A DNA stretch of 64,000 bases. It comes from Planctomycetota bacterium (GTDB lineage: Bacteria > Planctomycetota > UBA1135 > GCA-002686595). The notes under the pieces were generated by a model. It ran no database searches. It was not told the origin of the DNA and saw only the letters and a program-made list of their open reading frames with translations. Made by a program: the position numbers and the translations under genes. Shown piece by piece: positions 43,260-51,217 of this stretch (position 1 is its first letter; every line of letters begins with the position of its first letter). The stretch covers positions 17,446-81,445 of the forward strand of contig JADHNZ010000010.1 of the NCBI GenBank assembly GCA_016779225.1, in the 5' to 3' direction.

Positions 43260-43602
43260 GGACCTCGAGCCGCGCTGGGCCGCTCTGCTGACCTGGCTTG
43301 CTCCGGGGCTGCTGGGCGCCCTGGTGCTCACCGTGTGGGGGGCCGGTCGAGGATGGATCCTGCGCCTGGTGACCCTGATCACCGGCGTCCTGGTCCTCTG
43401 GGGCTGCCTGCTGGGGGGCGTCGGCGCCTACTTCTCGGCCTGGCAAGAGACGCCGGGCGCACCCGAGGAGGCCTTCGCTGACGGAGGCCCGCTCGTCTTC
43501 GTCCTGTTCGCCGGCTGGCTGCCCAGCGGGGTGCTGCTGCTCGGCGTGCGCGTCCTCTTGACCCTCGCGCGCTGGGTGCTGCCGGGGCGCCGCGGGCGCT
43601 GA
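43252..43602 (+). CDS. Small membrane protein of the pur operon
   Basis: ATG 43252 overlaps the end of purK by eight bases. The 116 residues contain three membrane segments (LLTWLAPGLLGALVLTVWGA, LRLVTLITGVLVLWGCLLGG, LVFVLFAGWLPSGVLLLGV) and a basic tail (LPGRRGR). No family is recognised. Coupling to purK suggests co-expression, not a purine role. Confidence 0.65.
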   Translation: MLEDLEPRWAALLTWLAPGLLGALVLTVWGAGRGWILRLVTLITGVLVLWGCLLGGVGAYFSAWQETPGAPEEAFADGGPLVFVLFAGWLPSGVLLLGVRVLLTLARWVLPGRRGR

Positions 43603-43624
43603 TCACTCGCCCCTGGAGGCCGAG

Positions 43625-44599
43625 CTAGAGCTCGACCGTGCGCCCCATGCCCTGGGCGCGGGCGCTCTCGACGACCTGCGCCGCGGCCGTCACATCCTGC
43701 AGGGCGTGCCCCACGGACTTGAACAGGGTCAACTGGTCGGCGTGCGTCCTGCCCGGCGCACGGCCAAGGGCCACCGCTCCGAGCGGGGTCCAGTCCTCGC
43801 GCCGCGTGAGGCCGTCGCGCTCGGCGGCGACCAGCTCCCCGGCCTCCGTCAGCGCGCTCTCTAGGTCGTCGATGAAGACCTGCGCGCGCGCGATGCTGCG
43901 TGCGTCCAGCTCGCGCTGCTCGAGGGTGAAGCTGCCCACGCCGGAGAGGTGCGCGCCCGGTGCGAGCCAGTCTCCGTCGAGGACGGGCTCGGCGGAGGTG
44001 GTCGCGGCGAACACCACATCCGCACCCTCCACCGCCTCCCGGCAGGTGGCCGCCGGGATCAGGCGTGCGCTAGCCGCGGGCTGCTGCGCCGCGCAGAAGG
44101 ATGCCACGCTTGCGGGCGTGCGCGCAAAGACGCGCACCTCGTCGAGGGCGCAGGCGGTCAGCATTGCGGCCAGCTGGGTCTCCGCCTGCCGCCCGCACCC
44201 GATCAGGGCTCCGATGCGTGCATCCGGGCGCGCGAGGAGTCGGGCGCTGAGGCCTGCCGCGGCGCCCGTGCGCAGGGCGGTGAGGCTCGTGCCCTCCAGG
44301 AGGGCGACGGGGAGACCGGTCTCCGGGTCGAGCACCGTGACTAGCGCCGGGACCACGGGCAGCCCGAGGTCTCGGTTCCCCGGGAACACGGACACGGTCT
44401 TGGCGGCCAGGCCCAGTCCCTCGGCGCGTGCGCCCATCAGCAGGGTCGTCCCCGCGACCCCCGCGGGGAGGACGAGGCGCGGCGGCACGCTGGCCCCGCC
44501 CAGCACCATGCGCTGGAAGGCCTGCTCCGCAGTCCGGAGGGCGGCCTCCATGGGGAGGGCCCGCCGGACCTCGTCCGCGCTCAGGAGCAGCAGCTGCAT
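43625..44599 (-). CDS. Ornithine cyclodeaminase / mu-crystallin family protein
   Basis: The 324-residue protein shows the family layout: an N-terminal dimerisation and substrate domain with KTVSVFPGN (Lys near residue 67) and TALRTGAAAGL, then an NAD-binding domain with GALIGCGRQAETQL and an ADVVFAATTS segment. It could be an ornithine cyclodeaminase, an alanine dehydrogenase of the archaeal type or a ketimine reductase; the family cannot be separated by eye. It is divergent from the serine dehydratase gene with 63 bp between starts, hinting at shared amino-acid control. Confidence 0.88.
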   Translation of the reverse strand: MQLLLLSADEVRRALPMEAALRTAEQAFQRMVLGGASVPPRLVLPAGVAGTTLLMGARAEGLGLAAKTVSVFPGNRDLGLPVVPALVTVLDPETGLPVALLEGTSLTALRTGAAAGLSARLLARPDARIGALIGCGRQAETQLAAMLTACALDEVRVFARTPASVASFCAAQQPAASARLIPAATCREAVEGADVVFAATTSAEPVLDGDWLAPGAHLSGVGSFTLEQRELDARSIARAQVFIDDLESALTEAGELVAAERDGLTRREDWTPLGAVALGRAPGRTHADQLTLFKSVGHALQDVTAAAQVVESARAQGMGRTVEL

Positions 44600-44662
44600 G
44601 ACAGGACCCTAGCACCCCGGTCCCCGGAACCGGCGCGGGGGTCCTCGGAGCAGCCCTGTACG

Positions 44663-46258
44663 ATGGGTCCCATGGGCGCCTCGCCGGATCACTCCTCGTC
44701 GGACCCGTCCGCCCTTCCCCCGAGCATCTTCAATGATGTGCTGGGGCCGGTGATGCGCGGGCCCTCGAGCTCGCACTCGGCGGCCTCCGTCCGCATCGGG
44801 CGGCTCGCGCGCCAGCTGCTCGGCGGCGCCCTCGAGGAGGTCCTTGTGGAGTTCGACACGGGGAGCTCCCTGGCGACGACCTACGAGAGCCAGGGCTCTG
44901 CCCTGGGGATGCACGCGGGGCTCCTCGGCTGGGAGGCGGATGACCCGCGCATTCCCGAGGGGGCGCAGCACCTCGCAGCGGCAGGCATCCGGATCGAGGT
45001 GCGTGCGCGCGAGCTGGGCGACCCGCACCCGAACACCTACCGGCTGACCCTCACCGGGCCAAAGGGGAGCGCACGCCTGGTGGCGCTCTCGACGGGTGGG
45101 GGCATGATCGAGGTGGTCGAGGTGGACGGGTTCCCCGTGAGCCTGAGGGGTGACACCCATGTGGCGCTGGTCCGCCAAGCCGCCCGTGCGCCCGAGGGAG
45201 TGGCCGGGCTCCTGCGAGCCACGGTGACGGAGGCCGCTGGCGCGAGCCTGCTCGTGGTCGAGAGCGAGGAGCCCCTCGACCCCGAGGTGCTCGGGGTCGA
45301 GTCCGACCGGATCTGTCGCCTCGAGCCGGTCCTGCCCGTGCCCAGCCGCGCGTCGCTCTCCGTGCCCTTCCTCCACGCAGGAGAGCTGGCTGCCCAGGCG
45401 GACCTGACCGCCGCGCCGCTCTCCACCTTCGCGCTCCAGTACGAGTGCGCGCGCAGTGGCTTCAGCGAGGCGCAGGTGTTCGCGACCATGGACGGTCTGC
45501 GCCGCATCATGCGCGCGGGCATCGACGGGGGCCTTGCGGGGACCCACGCGGAGGATCGGCTGCTCCCGCGGCAGTCCAACGGCTTCGAGGCGGCGCTCAA
45601 GGAGGGTCGCCTGCACGACGCGGGCCTGCTCAACAGGACGATCCTCTATGTCACCGCGCTGATGGAGACCAAGAGCTCCATGGGCACGATCGTGGCGGCG
45701 CCCACCGCGGGCTCCTGTGCGACCTTCCCCGCCACCTGCCTGGCCGCGGCCGAGGCCATGGGGGCGGATGAGGAGCGCACGCTGCGTGCGATGCTGGCCG
45801 CGGGGCTCATCGGCGTGTTCGTGACCACGCGCTCGTCGTTCGCGGCAGAGGTGGGGGGCTGCCAGGCCGAGACCGGCGCGGGGGCGGCCATGGCGGCCGC
45901 GGCGCTGGTGGAGCTGTCGGGCGGCTCGGCGGAGCGCGCGCTCTCGGCGGCCAGCCACGCCCTCCAGAATGTGCTTGGGCTCATCTGTGATCCCATCGCC
46001 AACCGCGTCGAGGCTCCCTGCCTCGGGCGCAATGTGACCGGCGCCGCCAACGCCATCGCCAGCGCGAACATGGCCCTGGCGGGCTACGACCACCTGGTGC
46101 CCCTGGACGAGGTGCTCGACGCGCACCGCGCAGTGAGCGCGTCCATGGCGCGCGAGCTGCGCTGCACGGCCCTCGGCGGGCTCTCCGTGACGCCCACCAG
46201 CAAGGCCCTGGAGGCGCGCCTCGCGGCCTGTTCCGGGGGGGGCTGCGGGACCTGCTGA
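44663..46258 (+). CDS. sdaA: L-serine ammonia-lyase (iron-sulfur type, fused alpha and beta domains)
   Basis: The 531 residues join the beta domain (SIFNDVLGPVMRGPSSSHSAAS) with the catalytic alpha domain (METKSSMGTIVAAPTAGSC). Cysteines suited to bind the 4Fe-4S cluster occur in GSCATFPATC, GGCQAETG and DPIANRVEAPCLGRN. It deaminates serine to pyruvate. Two starts are possible (44663, 44672). The C-terminus ends with a short Cys-rich tail, CSGGGCGTC. It is transcribed away from the ornithine-cyclodeaminase-like gene. Confidence 0.92.
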   Translation: MGPMGASPDHSSSDPSALPPSIFNDVLGPVMRGPSSSHSAASVRIGRLARQLLGGALEEVLVEFDTGSSLATTYESQGSALGMHAGLLGWEADDPRIPEGAQHLAAAGIRIEVRARELGDPHPNTYRLTLTGPKGSARLVALSTGGGMIEVVEVDGFPVSLRGDTHVALVRQAARAPEGVAGLLRATVTEAAGASLLVVESEEPLDPEVLGVESDRICRLEPVLPVPSRASLSVPFLHAGELAAQADLTAAPLSTFALQYECARSGFSEAQVFATMDGLRRIMRAGIDGGLAGTHAEDRLLPRQSNGFEAALKEGRLHDAGLLNRTILYVTALMETKSSMGTIVAAPTAGSCATFPATCLAAAEAMGADEERTLRAMLAAGLIGVFVTTRSSFAAEVGGCQAETGAGAAMAAAALVELSGGSAERALSAASHALQNVLGLICDPIANRVEAPCLGRNVTGAANAIASANMALAGYDHLVPLDEVLDAHRAVSASMARELRCTALGGLSVTPTSKALEARLAACSGGGCGTC

Positions 46259-46306
46259 GCCCGCCGCCCCTTGAGGTGGGGGCCGCGATCGGCCACGAGG
46301 ACAGTC

Positions 46307-47833
46307 ATGCGCCGCGCCCTGCTCCACCTCGCACCGGCCGTGGCGGTCCTGGCCCCCTTCGCACAGGGGCAGCGCTTCGACGCGGGCGTGGACCTGCCGG
46401 GGCAGGCGCCGGCCGCAAGGGCGGTGTACGCGGCGGACCTCGACTGCGATGGGAACCTGGACCTCGTCACCGGGTTCAACACCAGGGTGGCCGTCCACTT
46501 CGGCCTCGGTCTGGGCGCGTTCGCGCCGCGCGTGCTCCTGACCACGACCGCCGCTGAGGTGCGTGCCGTGTTCGCAGCGGACCTGGATGGGGACGGTGAT
46601 CTGGACCCGCTCTCCGCCTCGGCCAACGACCACACGATTGCCTGGTACGAGAATCAGGGCAGCGGGGCCTTCGGTCCTAAGCAGGTCATCACCGCGTTCG
46701 CCCTCGATGCCCACGGCGTGGCTGCTGCAGACCTGGACGGCGACGGGGACCAGGATGTGCTCTCGGCGAGCTACTACGACGGCAAGGTCGCGTGGTACGC
46801 CAACGACGGGTCCGGGGCGTTCGGGCCTGCGCAGGTGCTGACCCTCGAGGCGCTCGGGGGGCACTGGGTGGACGCGGCGGACCTCGATGGGGATGGGGAC
46901 CTGGATGTGCTCTCCGCCTCCGAGGCCGACGACAAGGTCGCCTGGTACGAGAACCTGGGTGGAGGCCAGTTCGGCCCCCAGCGCGTCGTCACCACGGAGA
47001 CGGATCAGGCCGTTGCGGTGGCGGCGGCCGACCTGGATGGGGACGGGGATCAGGACCTCCTCACGGCCTCCTGGGGGGACGCGACCCTTGGCTGGGTCCA
47101 GAACCTGGGCGGAGGGCAGTTCGGGGACCGGCAGGTGCTGGATGGCTTTGCGCCCTTCGCGTTCAGCGTTGGCGCGGCGGACCTGGACGGTGACGGGGAT
47201 CTCGATCCGTTCGGGGCAGCCACGGACGGGAACCGCATCAGCTGGTACCAGAACCGCGGGGGCGGTGCGTTCTCGCCGGCTCGCGTGGTGGATGCGGGGG
47301 CCCTTGGCGTGCAGCGGGTCGTGGCCGGCGACCTCGACGGGGATGGGGACGCAGACCTGGTCGCCGCGGTGTTTGGCCGTGCGCGCATCACCTGGTACCC
47401 GAGCGAGCCTGAGGGGGTCGTGCGGCTCTGTCCGGGGAGCGGGTCCCTCGAGCTGCTCGTCTCGACCACGGCCCAGGGGCGCTGGATTGGCGCGCGCGGC
47501 GGCGCGGACGGCGAGCCGGGGCTGCTCCTCGCGTCCGCCTCGTCGGGCCTGGCCTCGGCTGGCGGCCTCTGCCTGCTGGCGCCGCTTGCGCGCTTCGGCC
47601 CGCGCGCGGGGCTTGCGGTCCCGGCGCATGACTCGTCGGGCCAGTTCGTGGGGGGTGACCTCCTCTCGCTCACGGGGAACGGACTCCCCAATGGCCGTGG
47701 GTTCCTCCTGCCGGCCGAGCTCCCCGCGCCGCTGGGGCAGGTCTTCCTCCCCGGTGAGACCTGGGCGTTCCAGCTCTGGAGTCGGGAAGGGGCCGTGGCG
47801 CGCTTCTCGGACGCCGTGGCCGTGACCTTCTGA
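46307..47833 (+). CDS. Secreted FG-GAP/VCBS repeat beta-propeller protein
   Basis: A signal peptide (MRRALLHLAPAVAVLAPFAQG) is followed by seven repeats with calcium-binding DLDGDGDxD cores (for example AADLDGDGDLDPLSAS, AADLDGDGDQDVLSAS). These are spaced about 50 residues apart, giving an integrin-like propeller over residues 25-375. The C-terminal 130 residues form a beta-rich tail common in planctomycete surface proteins. The start ATG 46307 is chosen at the signal peptide. It is probably extracellular; the ligand is unknown. Confidence 0.87.
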   Translation: MRRALLHLAPAVAVLAPFAQGQRFDAGVDLPGQAPAARAVYAADLDCDGNLDLVTGFNTRVAVHFGLGLGAFAPRVLLTTTAAEVRAVFAADLDGDGDLDPLSASANDHTIAWYENQGSGAFGPKQVITAFALDAHGVAAADLDGDGDQDVLSASYYDGKVAWYANDGSGAFGPAQVLTLEALGGHWVDAADLDGDGDLDVLSASEADDKVAWYENLGGGQFGPQRVVTTETDQAVAVAAADLDGDGDQDLLTASWGDATLGWVQNLGGGQFGDRQVLDGFAPFAFSVGAADLDGDGDLDPFGAATDGNRISWYQNRGGGAFSPARVVDAGALGVQRVVAGDLDGDGDADLVAAVFGRARITWYPSEPEGVVRLCPGSGSLELLVSTTAQGRWIGARGGADGEPGLLLASASSGLASAGGLCLLAPLARFGPRAGLAVPAHDSSGQFVGGDLLSLTGNGLPNGRGFLLPAELPAPLGQVFLPGETWAFQLWSREGAVARFSDAVAVTF

Positions 47834-48044
47834 GCGGCGATTCCGCGGGCCTCCGGGCTTCGCGGGCCGGCAGGTGTCCCCGTCCGGGACGAGCACCCTG
47901 GCCCGCCTCGAACCTCCATTCCCAGGGGGGAGACGGCCGTCCATCTACCCCTAGGTGCGTAGGTGCAAACCGCCGACGGATCGGGTGCCGGAGAAGCCCG
48001 GCCAACTCAGCAGTCGCAGAACCACCACCTCCAAGAACCGAACC

Positions 48045-48485
48045 ATGACCGCATCCACCGCAGCCCAGCCCGGTGCCCCGACCCTGTCCGGGCTCCAGGC
48101 CACCATCGCCTCCCTCGAGGAGCAGCTCATCGCCCTGTACGCCGAGAAGCAGGTCGGCTCCTGGACGCCCGAGGACGGCTCCAGCAGCGACCTCCAGCAG
48201 GAGCTCGCCGAGCTCCGCCGCGCCTTCCTCGCTGGGGACGGCGAGGGCTCCTCCGCAGCCATGCAGGCCACGATCGAGGGCCTCGAGCAGCAGCTCGCTG
48301 CCCTCTACGACGAGCGCGGCACCGGGGGCGACCTCGCGGGCCTGGCCGAGACCGCGGCCAACCTCGAGGCGCAGGTCGCCGCGCTCCTCGAGGAGCGCAA
48401 TGACCTCGCCCGCATCCTCGGTCGCGCGCGCACGCGCATTGTCGACCTCCTGGCCAAGCAGGTGGACCGCGAGTTCGCCGGCTGA
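48045..48485 (+). CDS. Coiled-coil protein, first gene of the PYP cassette
   Basis: ATG 48045 encodes 146 residues dominated by heptad-like helices. Three copies of a similar block (LQATIASLEEQLIALY, MQATIEGLEQQLAALY, LEAQVAALLEERNDLA) indicate internal repetition. A final helix ends AKQVDREFAG. There is no membrane segment. It precedes the photoactive yellow protein gene by 91 bp with an intervening hairpin. A scaffold or partner role for the light-sensing cassette is inferred only from position and the coiled coil. Confidence 0.65.
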   Translation: MTASTAAQPGAPTLSGLQATIASLEEQLIALYAEKQVGSWTPEDGSSSDLQQELAELRRAFLAGDGEGSSAAMQATIEGLEQQLAALYDERGTGGDLAGLAETAANLEAQVAALLEERNDLARILGRARTRIVDLLAKQVDREFAG

Positions 48486-48506
48486 GGCCGCGTCCCTATC
48501 CGCACC

Positions 48507-48532
48507 CACGCGCGTCCTCCGCGGCGCGCGTG
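48507..48532 (+). terminator. Hairpin between the coiled-coil and PYP genes
   Basis: CACGCGCG (48507-48514) pairs with CGCGCGTG (48525-48532) across a ten-base loop. It lies midway between the two genes and could attenuate read-through or stabilise the downstream message, allowing higher PYP levels. Confidence 0.45.
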
Positions 48533-48576
48533 ACCTTCCCAGCAGACCCAAAGCAACGCAAGCAAGAGAGAGAACC

Positions 48577-48948
48577 ATGTCCTTCGTCGACTCCAGCACC
48601 CTCACCACCCTGCCCGCCCTCGATCAGCACCAGGCCGACGCCCTCGACTTCGGCGTCGTCAAGGTCGACGACGACGGCAATGTCCTGCTCTACAACAAGT
48701 GGGAGTCGGACATGGCGGGGGTCCCCGTGGCCTCGGCCATGGGCAAGAACTTCTTCACCCAGGTCGCGCCCTGCACCAACAACCGCCTCTTCTTCGGGCG
48801 CTTCAAGGACGGCGTCTCGGCCGGCAATCTCGACACCGAGTTCAACTACACCTTCACCTACAAGATGAAGCCGACCAACGTCGTGATCCGCCTCCTGCGC
48901 GATGGCAGCAGCACCAACTGGGTGTTCGTCGCCAAGCGCACCGTCTGA
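48577..48948 (+). CDS. pyp: Photoactive yellow protein (blue-light photoreceptor)
   Basis: The 123-residue product aligns over its full length with Halorhodospira halophila PYP (125 residues), offset by three. The core LDFGVVKVDDDGNVLLYN matches the PYP PAS strand. Tyr39 and Glu43 (YNKWE) equal Tyr42 and Glu46, and Cys66 in VAPCTN equals chromophore-binding Cys69. GKNFF, FKDGVSAGNLDT and YTFTYKMKPT with the Met100 equivalent, and WVFVAKR at the end, are also kept. Thr50 and Arg52 of the reference are Ala and Val here, which should alter colour tuning or kinetics. PYPs carry p-coumaric acid as a thioester and signal on blue light. It lies in a five-gene cassette with a chemoreceptor. No tyrosine ammonia-lyase is in the window. 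Confidence 0.95.
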   Translation: MSFVDSSTLTTLPALDQHQADALDFGVVKVDDDGNVLLYNKWESDMAGVPVASAMGKNFFTQVAPCTNNRLFFGRFKDGVSAGNLDTEFNYTFTYKMKPTNVVIRLLRDGSSTNWVFVAKRTV

Positions 48949-48971
48949 GGCCTCGTGGGGGGGCGGAGGCC
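48949..48971 (+). terminator. Weak hairpin directly after the PYP gene
   Basis: GGCCTC (48949-48954) pairs with GAGGCC (48966-48971) around a G-rich 11-base loop, starting at the first base after the PYP stop. Together with the hairpin before the gene it brackets PYP, which might set its message level apart from that of its neighbours. Confidence 0.35.
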
Positions 48972-49071
48972 GTGGGTCTCCGTCCTCCCGCAGCTCCACC
49001 TTCGGCTCTGCCGTCCCCGCCACCTCATCCATGCCCCCCTTCCGAGCAGCCACTGCCCCGCCGCCGCCACG

Positions 49072-49509
49072 ATGACCAGTCCCTTCCCGCCCCTCGCAGA
49101 GCGCCTCAAGTCCAAGCTGGACCCCCAGGACCTCGACAGCACCGCGCGCAACCTCCTGGCCGACTCCTTCAGTGAGCCGATCGTCGAGGAGATGAGCGCC
49201 TACGCCACCGGCAAGGGCGACCTCGTGGCCGAGCTCGTGGACGCTCTCGGCGAGGCCGGTGACGAGGAGGAACTCTACCGCACCATCACGGACCTCTGGC
49301 TCGAGCTGAAGTTCGAGTGGGCGCGGCACAACCAGGTCATGAACTACCAGCTCATCCGCAAGGGGGAGGCCGACCCGCGCGTGATGGCCCGCGGGGGCGT
49401 CTGCTCCCATGTGATCATGGCCCTCGAGTCCCTCCTGCGACCGCGGGACATCGCCGGGCTCACCTCCCTGGTGGCCGCACCCCTCGAGCACTGCCCGAGC
49501 GAGGACTAG
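49072..49509 (+). CDS. Hypothetical helical protein of the PYP cassette
   Basis: ATG 49072 encodes 145 residues, soluble and mostly helical (LAERLKSKLDPQDLDSTARN, LYRTITDLWLELKFEWARHN). A Cys-containing segment follows (GGVCSHVIMALESLL). No family is recognised and no signal peptide is present. The stop TAG is followed one base later by the next start. Conservation of this gene beside PYP in other genomes would be needed to give it a role. Confidence 0.65.
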   Translation: MTSPFPPLAERLKSKLDPQDLDSTARNLLADSFSEPIVEEMSAYATGKGDLVAELVDALGEAGDEEELYRTITDLWLELKFEWARHNQVMNYQLIRKGEADPRVMARGGVCSHVIMALESLLRPRDIAGLTSLVAAPLEHCPSED

Positions 49510-49510
49510 G

Positions 49511-50098
49511 GTGACCCGAGGACCGCTCCTGCACGCGTTCCGCGAGCGCTGGCTTGCCGGCGCCCTGCCCCTGGTGGTCGAGCACCGCCGGGGCGAGCTG
49601 GAGCATGTCTGCGCAGCGCCCTCGCTCTGGATGGGAGGGCGTGAGCTGGCCCTGGGCCTCCAGGGGGCCGGGTTCCTGGCGGGCCAGGACCTGCACCTCG
49701 CCTTGGAGCCGGGGGTCCGCTGGGTGCAGGGACTGGTCGCTGGCCTGCGCGTGGGCGCCGTGCTGCACCTTGGTCCCTCATCGCCGGCCAAGGCCTGGTC
49801 CCTCTCCAGCGCAGGCCTCGCGCCCCCTGCCGTCTCCCCTCACGACGCCGCCGCTGGGCCCGCACGCGGGATCGGCAGCGCCGAGCTCACCCGCACGGCG
49901 CTCGTCCGTGCGGGGCGCTGCGCTCCGGGAGCGCCCGTGGGGCTCGAGCCCTGGACCTCCTCGCATGCCACGCACGCTGCGGGAGCTGCCCTGGCGGCGC
50001 TGCACGACGGCGCCGAGCTGCACCTGTTCGCCGACTCCGGGCCGGGCGGACCGGAGCAGCACAACCTGACCGACCTCGCCCTCTTGAGCCTCTCCTGA
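49511..50098 (+). CDS. Shortened ANL (acyl-CoA ligase)-like protein of the PYP cassette
   Basis: GTG 49511 encodes 195 residues. The segment [20 protein letters not shown] followed by [18 protein letters not shown] reads like the N-terminal subdomain of AMP-forming ligases, where a helix ending LGVxxGD is followed by a GAVxxP strand. Later, [21 protein letters not shown] resembles the A4-A5 region. Between them [10 protein letters not shown] sits where the phosphate loop should be, without its Ser and Thr residues. The C-terminal half of the family is absent. PYP chromophore attachment needs a coumaroyl-CoA ligase, so a degenerate ligase relative here is suggestive. Catalysis is unlikely on sequence; a binding or transfer role is inference. 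Confidence 0.5.
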   Translation: MTRGPLLHAFRERWLAGALPLVVEHRRGELEHVCAAPSLWMGGRELALGLQGAGFLAGQDLHLALEPGVRWVQGLVAGLRVGAVLHLGPSSPAKAWSLSSAGLAPPAVSPHDAAAGPARGIGSAELTRTALVRAGRCAPGAPVGLEPWTSSHATHAAGAALAALHDGAELHLFADSGPGGPEQHNLTDLALLSLS

Positions 50099-50106
50099 AG
50101 ACCACC

Positions 50107-51174
50107 ATGGAACCCCACTCCACCGACTCTGGACCCACCCGCCCCTGGCTCGACCTCGTTGCGGAGCTGTCCATCTCCACCTCGCTCGAGGGCGCTCGGG
50201 AAGCCGCGGCGGGCCTCGCCCGCGCCTGCGGCCTGGAGCTCCAGGAGTGGGAGCCCGCGACTCCCGAGCCCGGCACGCCCCGCGAGGAGTTCGGACCCGC
50301 GAACCTGCGCGTGCTCCCAGAGGGAGAGGAGGCCGTGGCCTGCGTCCTGGGCGGCACTCCGGGGCTGCTCATGCGCCTCTCCATCGCTCAGCCGACGGGG
50401 CGGGAGGAGGCGGACGCCCGTGCGATCGGCCTGCTCGTGGGCGTGAAGCTGGCCGAGCTCTCCCGTGAGGAGGGGCGCGCCGCCGCGCGCGAGGCTGCCC
50501 TGCGGATCGTGGATGGTGCGGGCATCGCCAATGGCGTGGCCATGGAGACCCTCTGTGGGGCCTCGCAGGTCAACACCCATGTGGCCTCGGTCGCCGCGGC
50601 GACCGAGGAGATGGCTGCGACCATCCGGGAGATCTCGCGCAGCGCCTCCGGCTCGGCCGAGGTCGTGCGCTCCGCGAGCGAGCTGTCAGGCGCCGCGTCG
50701 TCCTCGATGCAGCGCCTCGAGGAGGCCTCGCGGACGATCGGGCGCGTCACGCAGCTGATCGGCAAGCTCGCCAGCCAGACGAACCTGCTCGCCCTCAACG
50801 CGCGCGTCGAGGCCGCGCGAGCCGGAGAGGCCGGCCAGGGGTTCGCGGTCGTTGCGGGCGAGGTCAAGGGGCTGGCTCACCAGACCCAGGGGGCGACCAC
50901 CGACATCGAGGCCCAGGTCCGCGAGGTCCAGGAGTATGTGACCGAGGCTTCGCAGGCAATTGCCTCGGTGGCCGAGGTCATCACCGAGGTGGACCGCAAC
51001 GCAGGCTCCATCGCGGCGGCCGTCGAGCAGCAGGGGGCAGCGGTGAGGGAGATCACCAACACGGTCGCAGCGGCTGCGGCTCAGCTCGACCAGGTGGTGG
51101 AGCGCCTCTCCGATGTGGGGGAGGCCACCATGGGCTTCGAGAGCGATGCCCGCGCCTGCGTGGCCGCCCTCTGA
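50107..51174 (+). CDS. Soluble methyl-accepting chemotaxis protein of the PYP cassette
   Basis: The 355 residues have no membrane segment. Residues 1-120 form a small alpha/beta domain that may be GAF-like. From about 135 to 350 a chemoreceptor signalling hairpin follows, with the highly conserved tip [20 protein letters not shown] and [15 protein letters not shown] (about 220-261). Glu/Gln-rich flanks ([31 protein letters not shown]) hold candidate methylation sites. Such receptors form arrays with CheA and CheW in the cytoplasm. Its place nine bases after the ligase-like gene and 1.2 kb from PYP suggests it transmits the light signal. Confidence 0.88.
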   Translation: MEPHSTDSGPTRPWLDLVAELSISTSLEGAREAAAGLARACGLELQEWEPATPEPGTPREEFGPANLRVLPEGEEAVACVLGGTPGLLMRLSIAQPTGREEADARAIGLLVGVKLAELSREEGRAAAREAALRIVDGAGIANGVAMETLCGASQVNTHVASVAAATEEMAATIREISRSASGSAEVVRSASELSGAASSSMQRLEEASRTIGRVTQLIGKLASQTNLLALNARVEAARAGEAGQGFAVVAGEVKGLAHQTQGATTDIEAQVREVQEYVTEASQAIASVAEVITEVDRNAGSIAAAVEQQGAAVREITNTVAAAAAQLDQVVERLSDVGEATMGFESDARACVAAL

Positions 51175-51183
51175 AGGTCTTGG

Positions 51184-51209
51184 GGACGGGCCCCGGCGCG
51201 GGCCCGTCC
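51184..51209. terminator. Perfect 10-bp bidirectional hairpin ending the PYP cassette
   Basis: GGACGGGCCC (51184-51193) pairs with GGGCCCGTCC (51200-51209) around CGGCGC. It occupies the centre of the 43-bp gap between the convergent chemoreceptor and PA14-protein genes and begins ten bases after the chemoreceptor stop. It fits a shared terminator. Confidence 0.75.
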
Positions 51210-51217
51210 GAGCGCCC

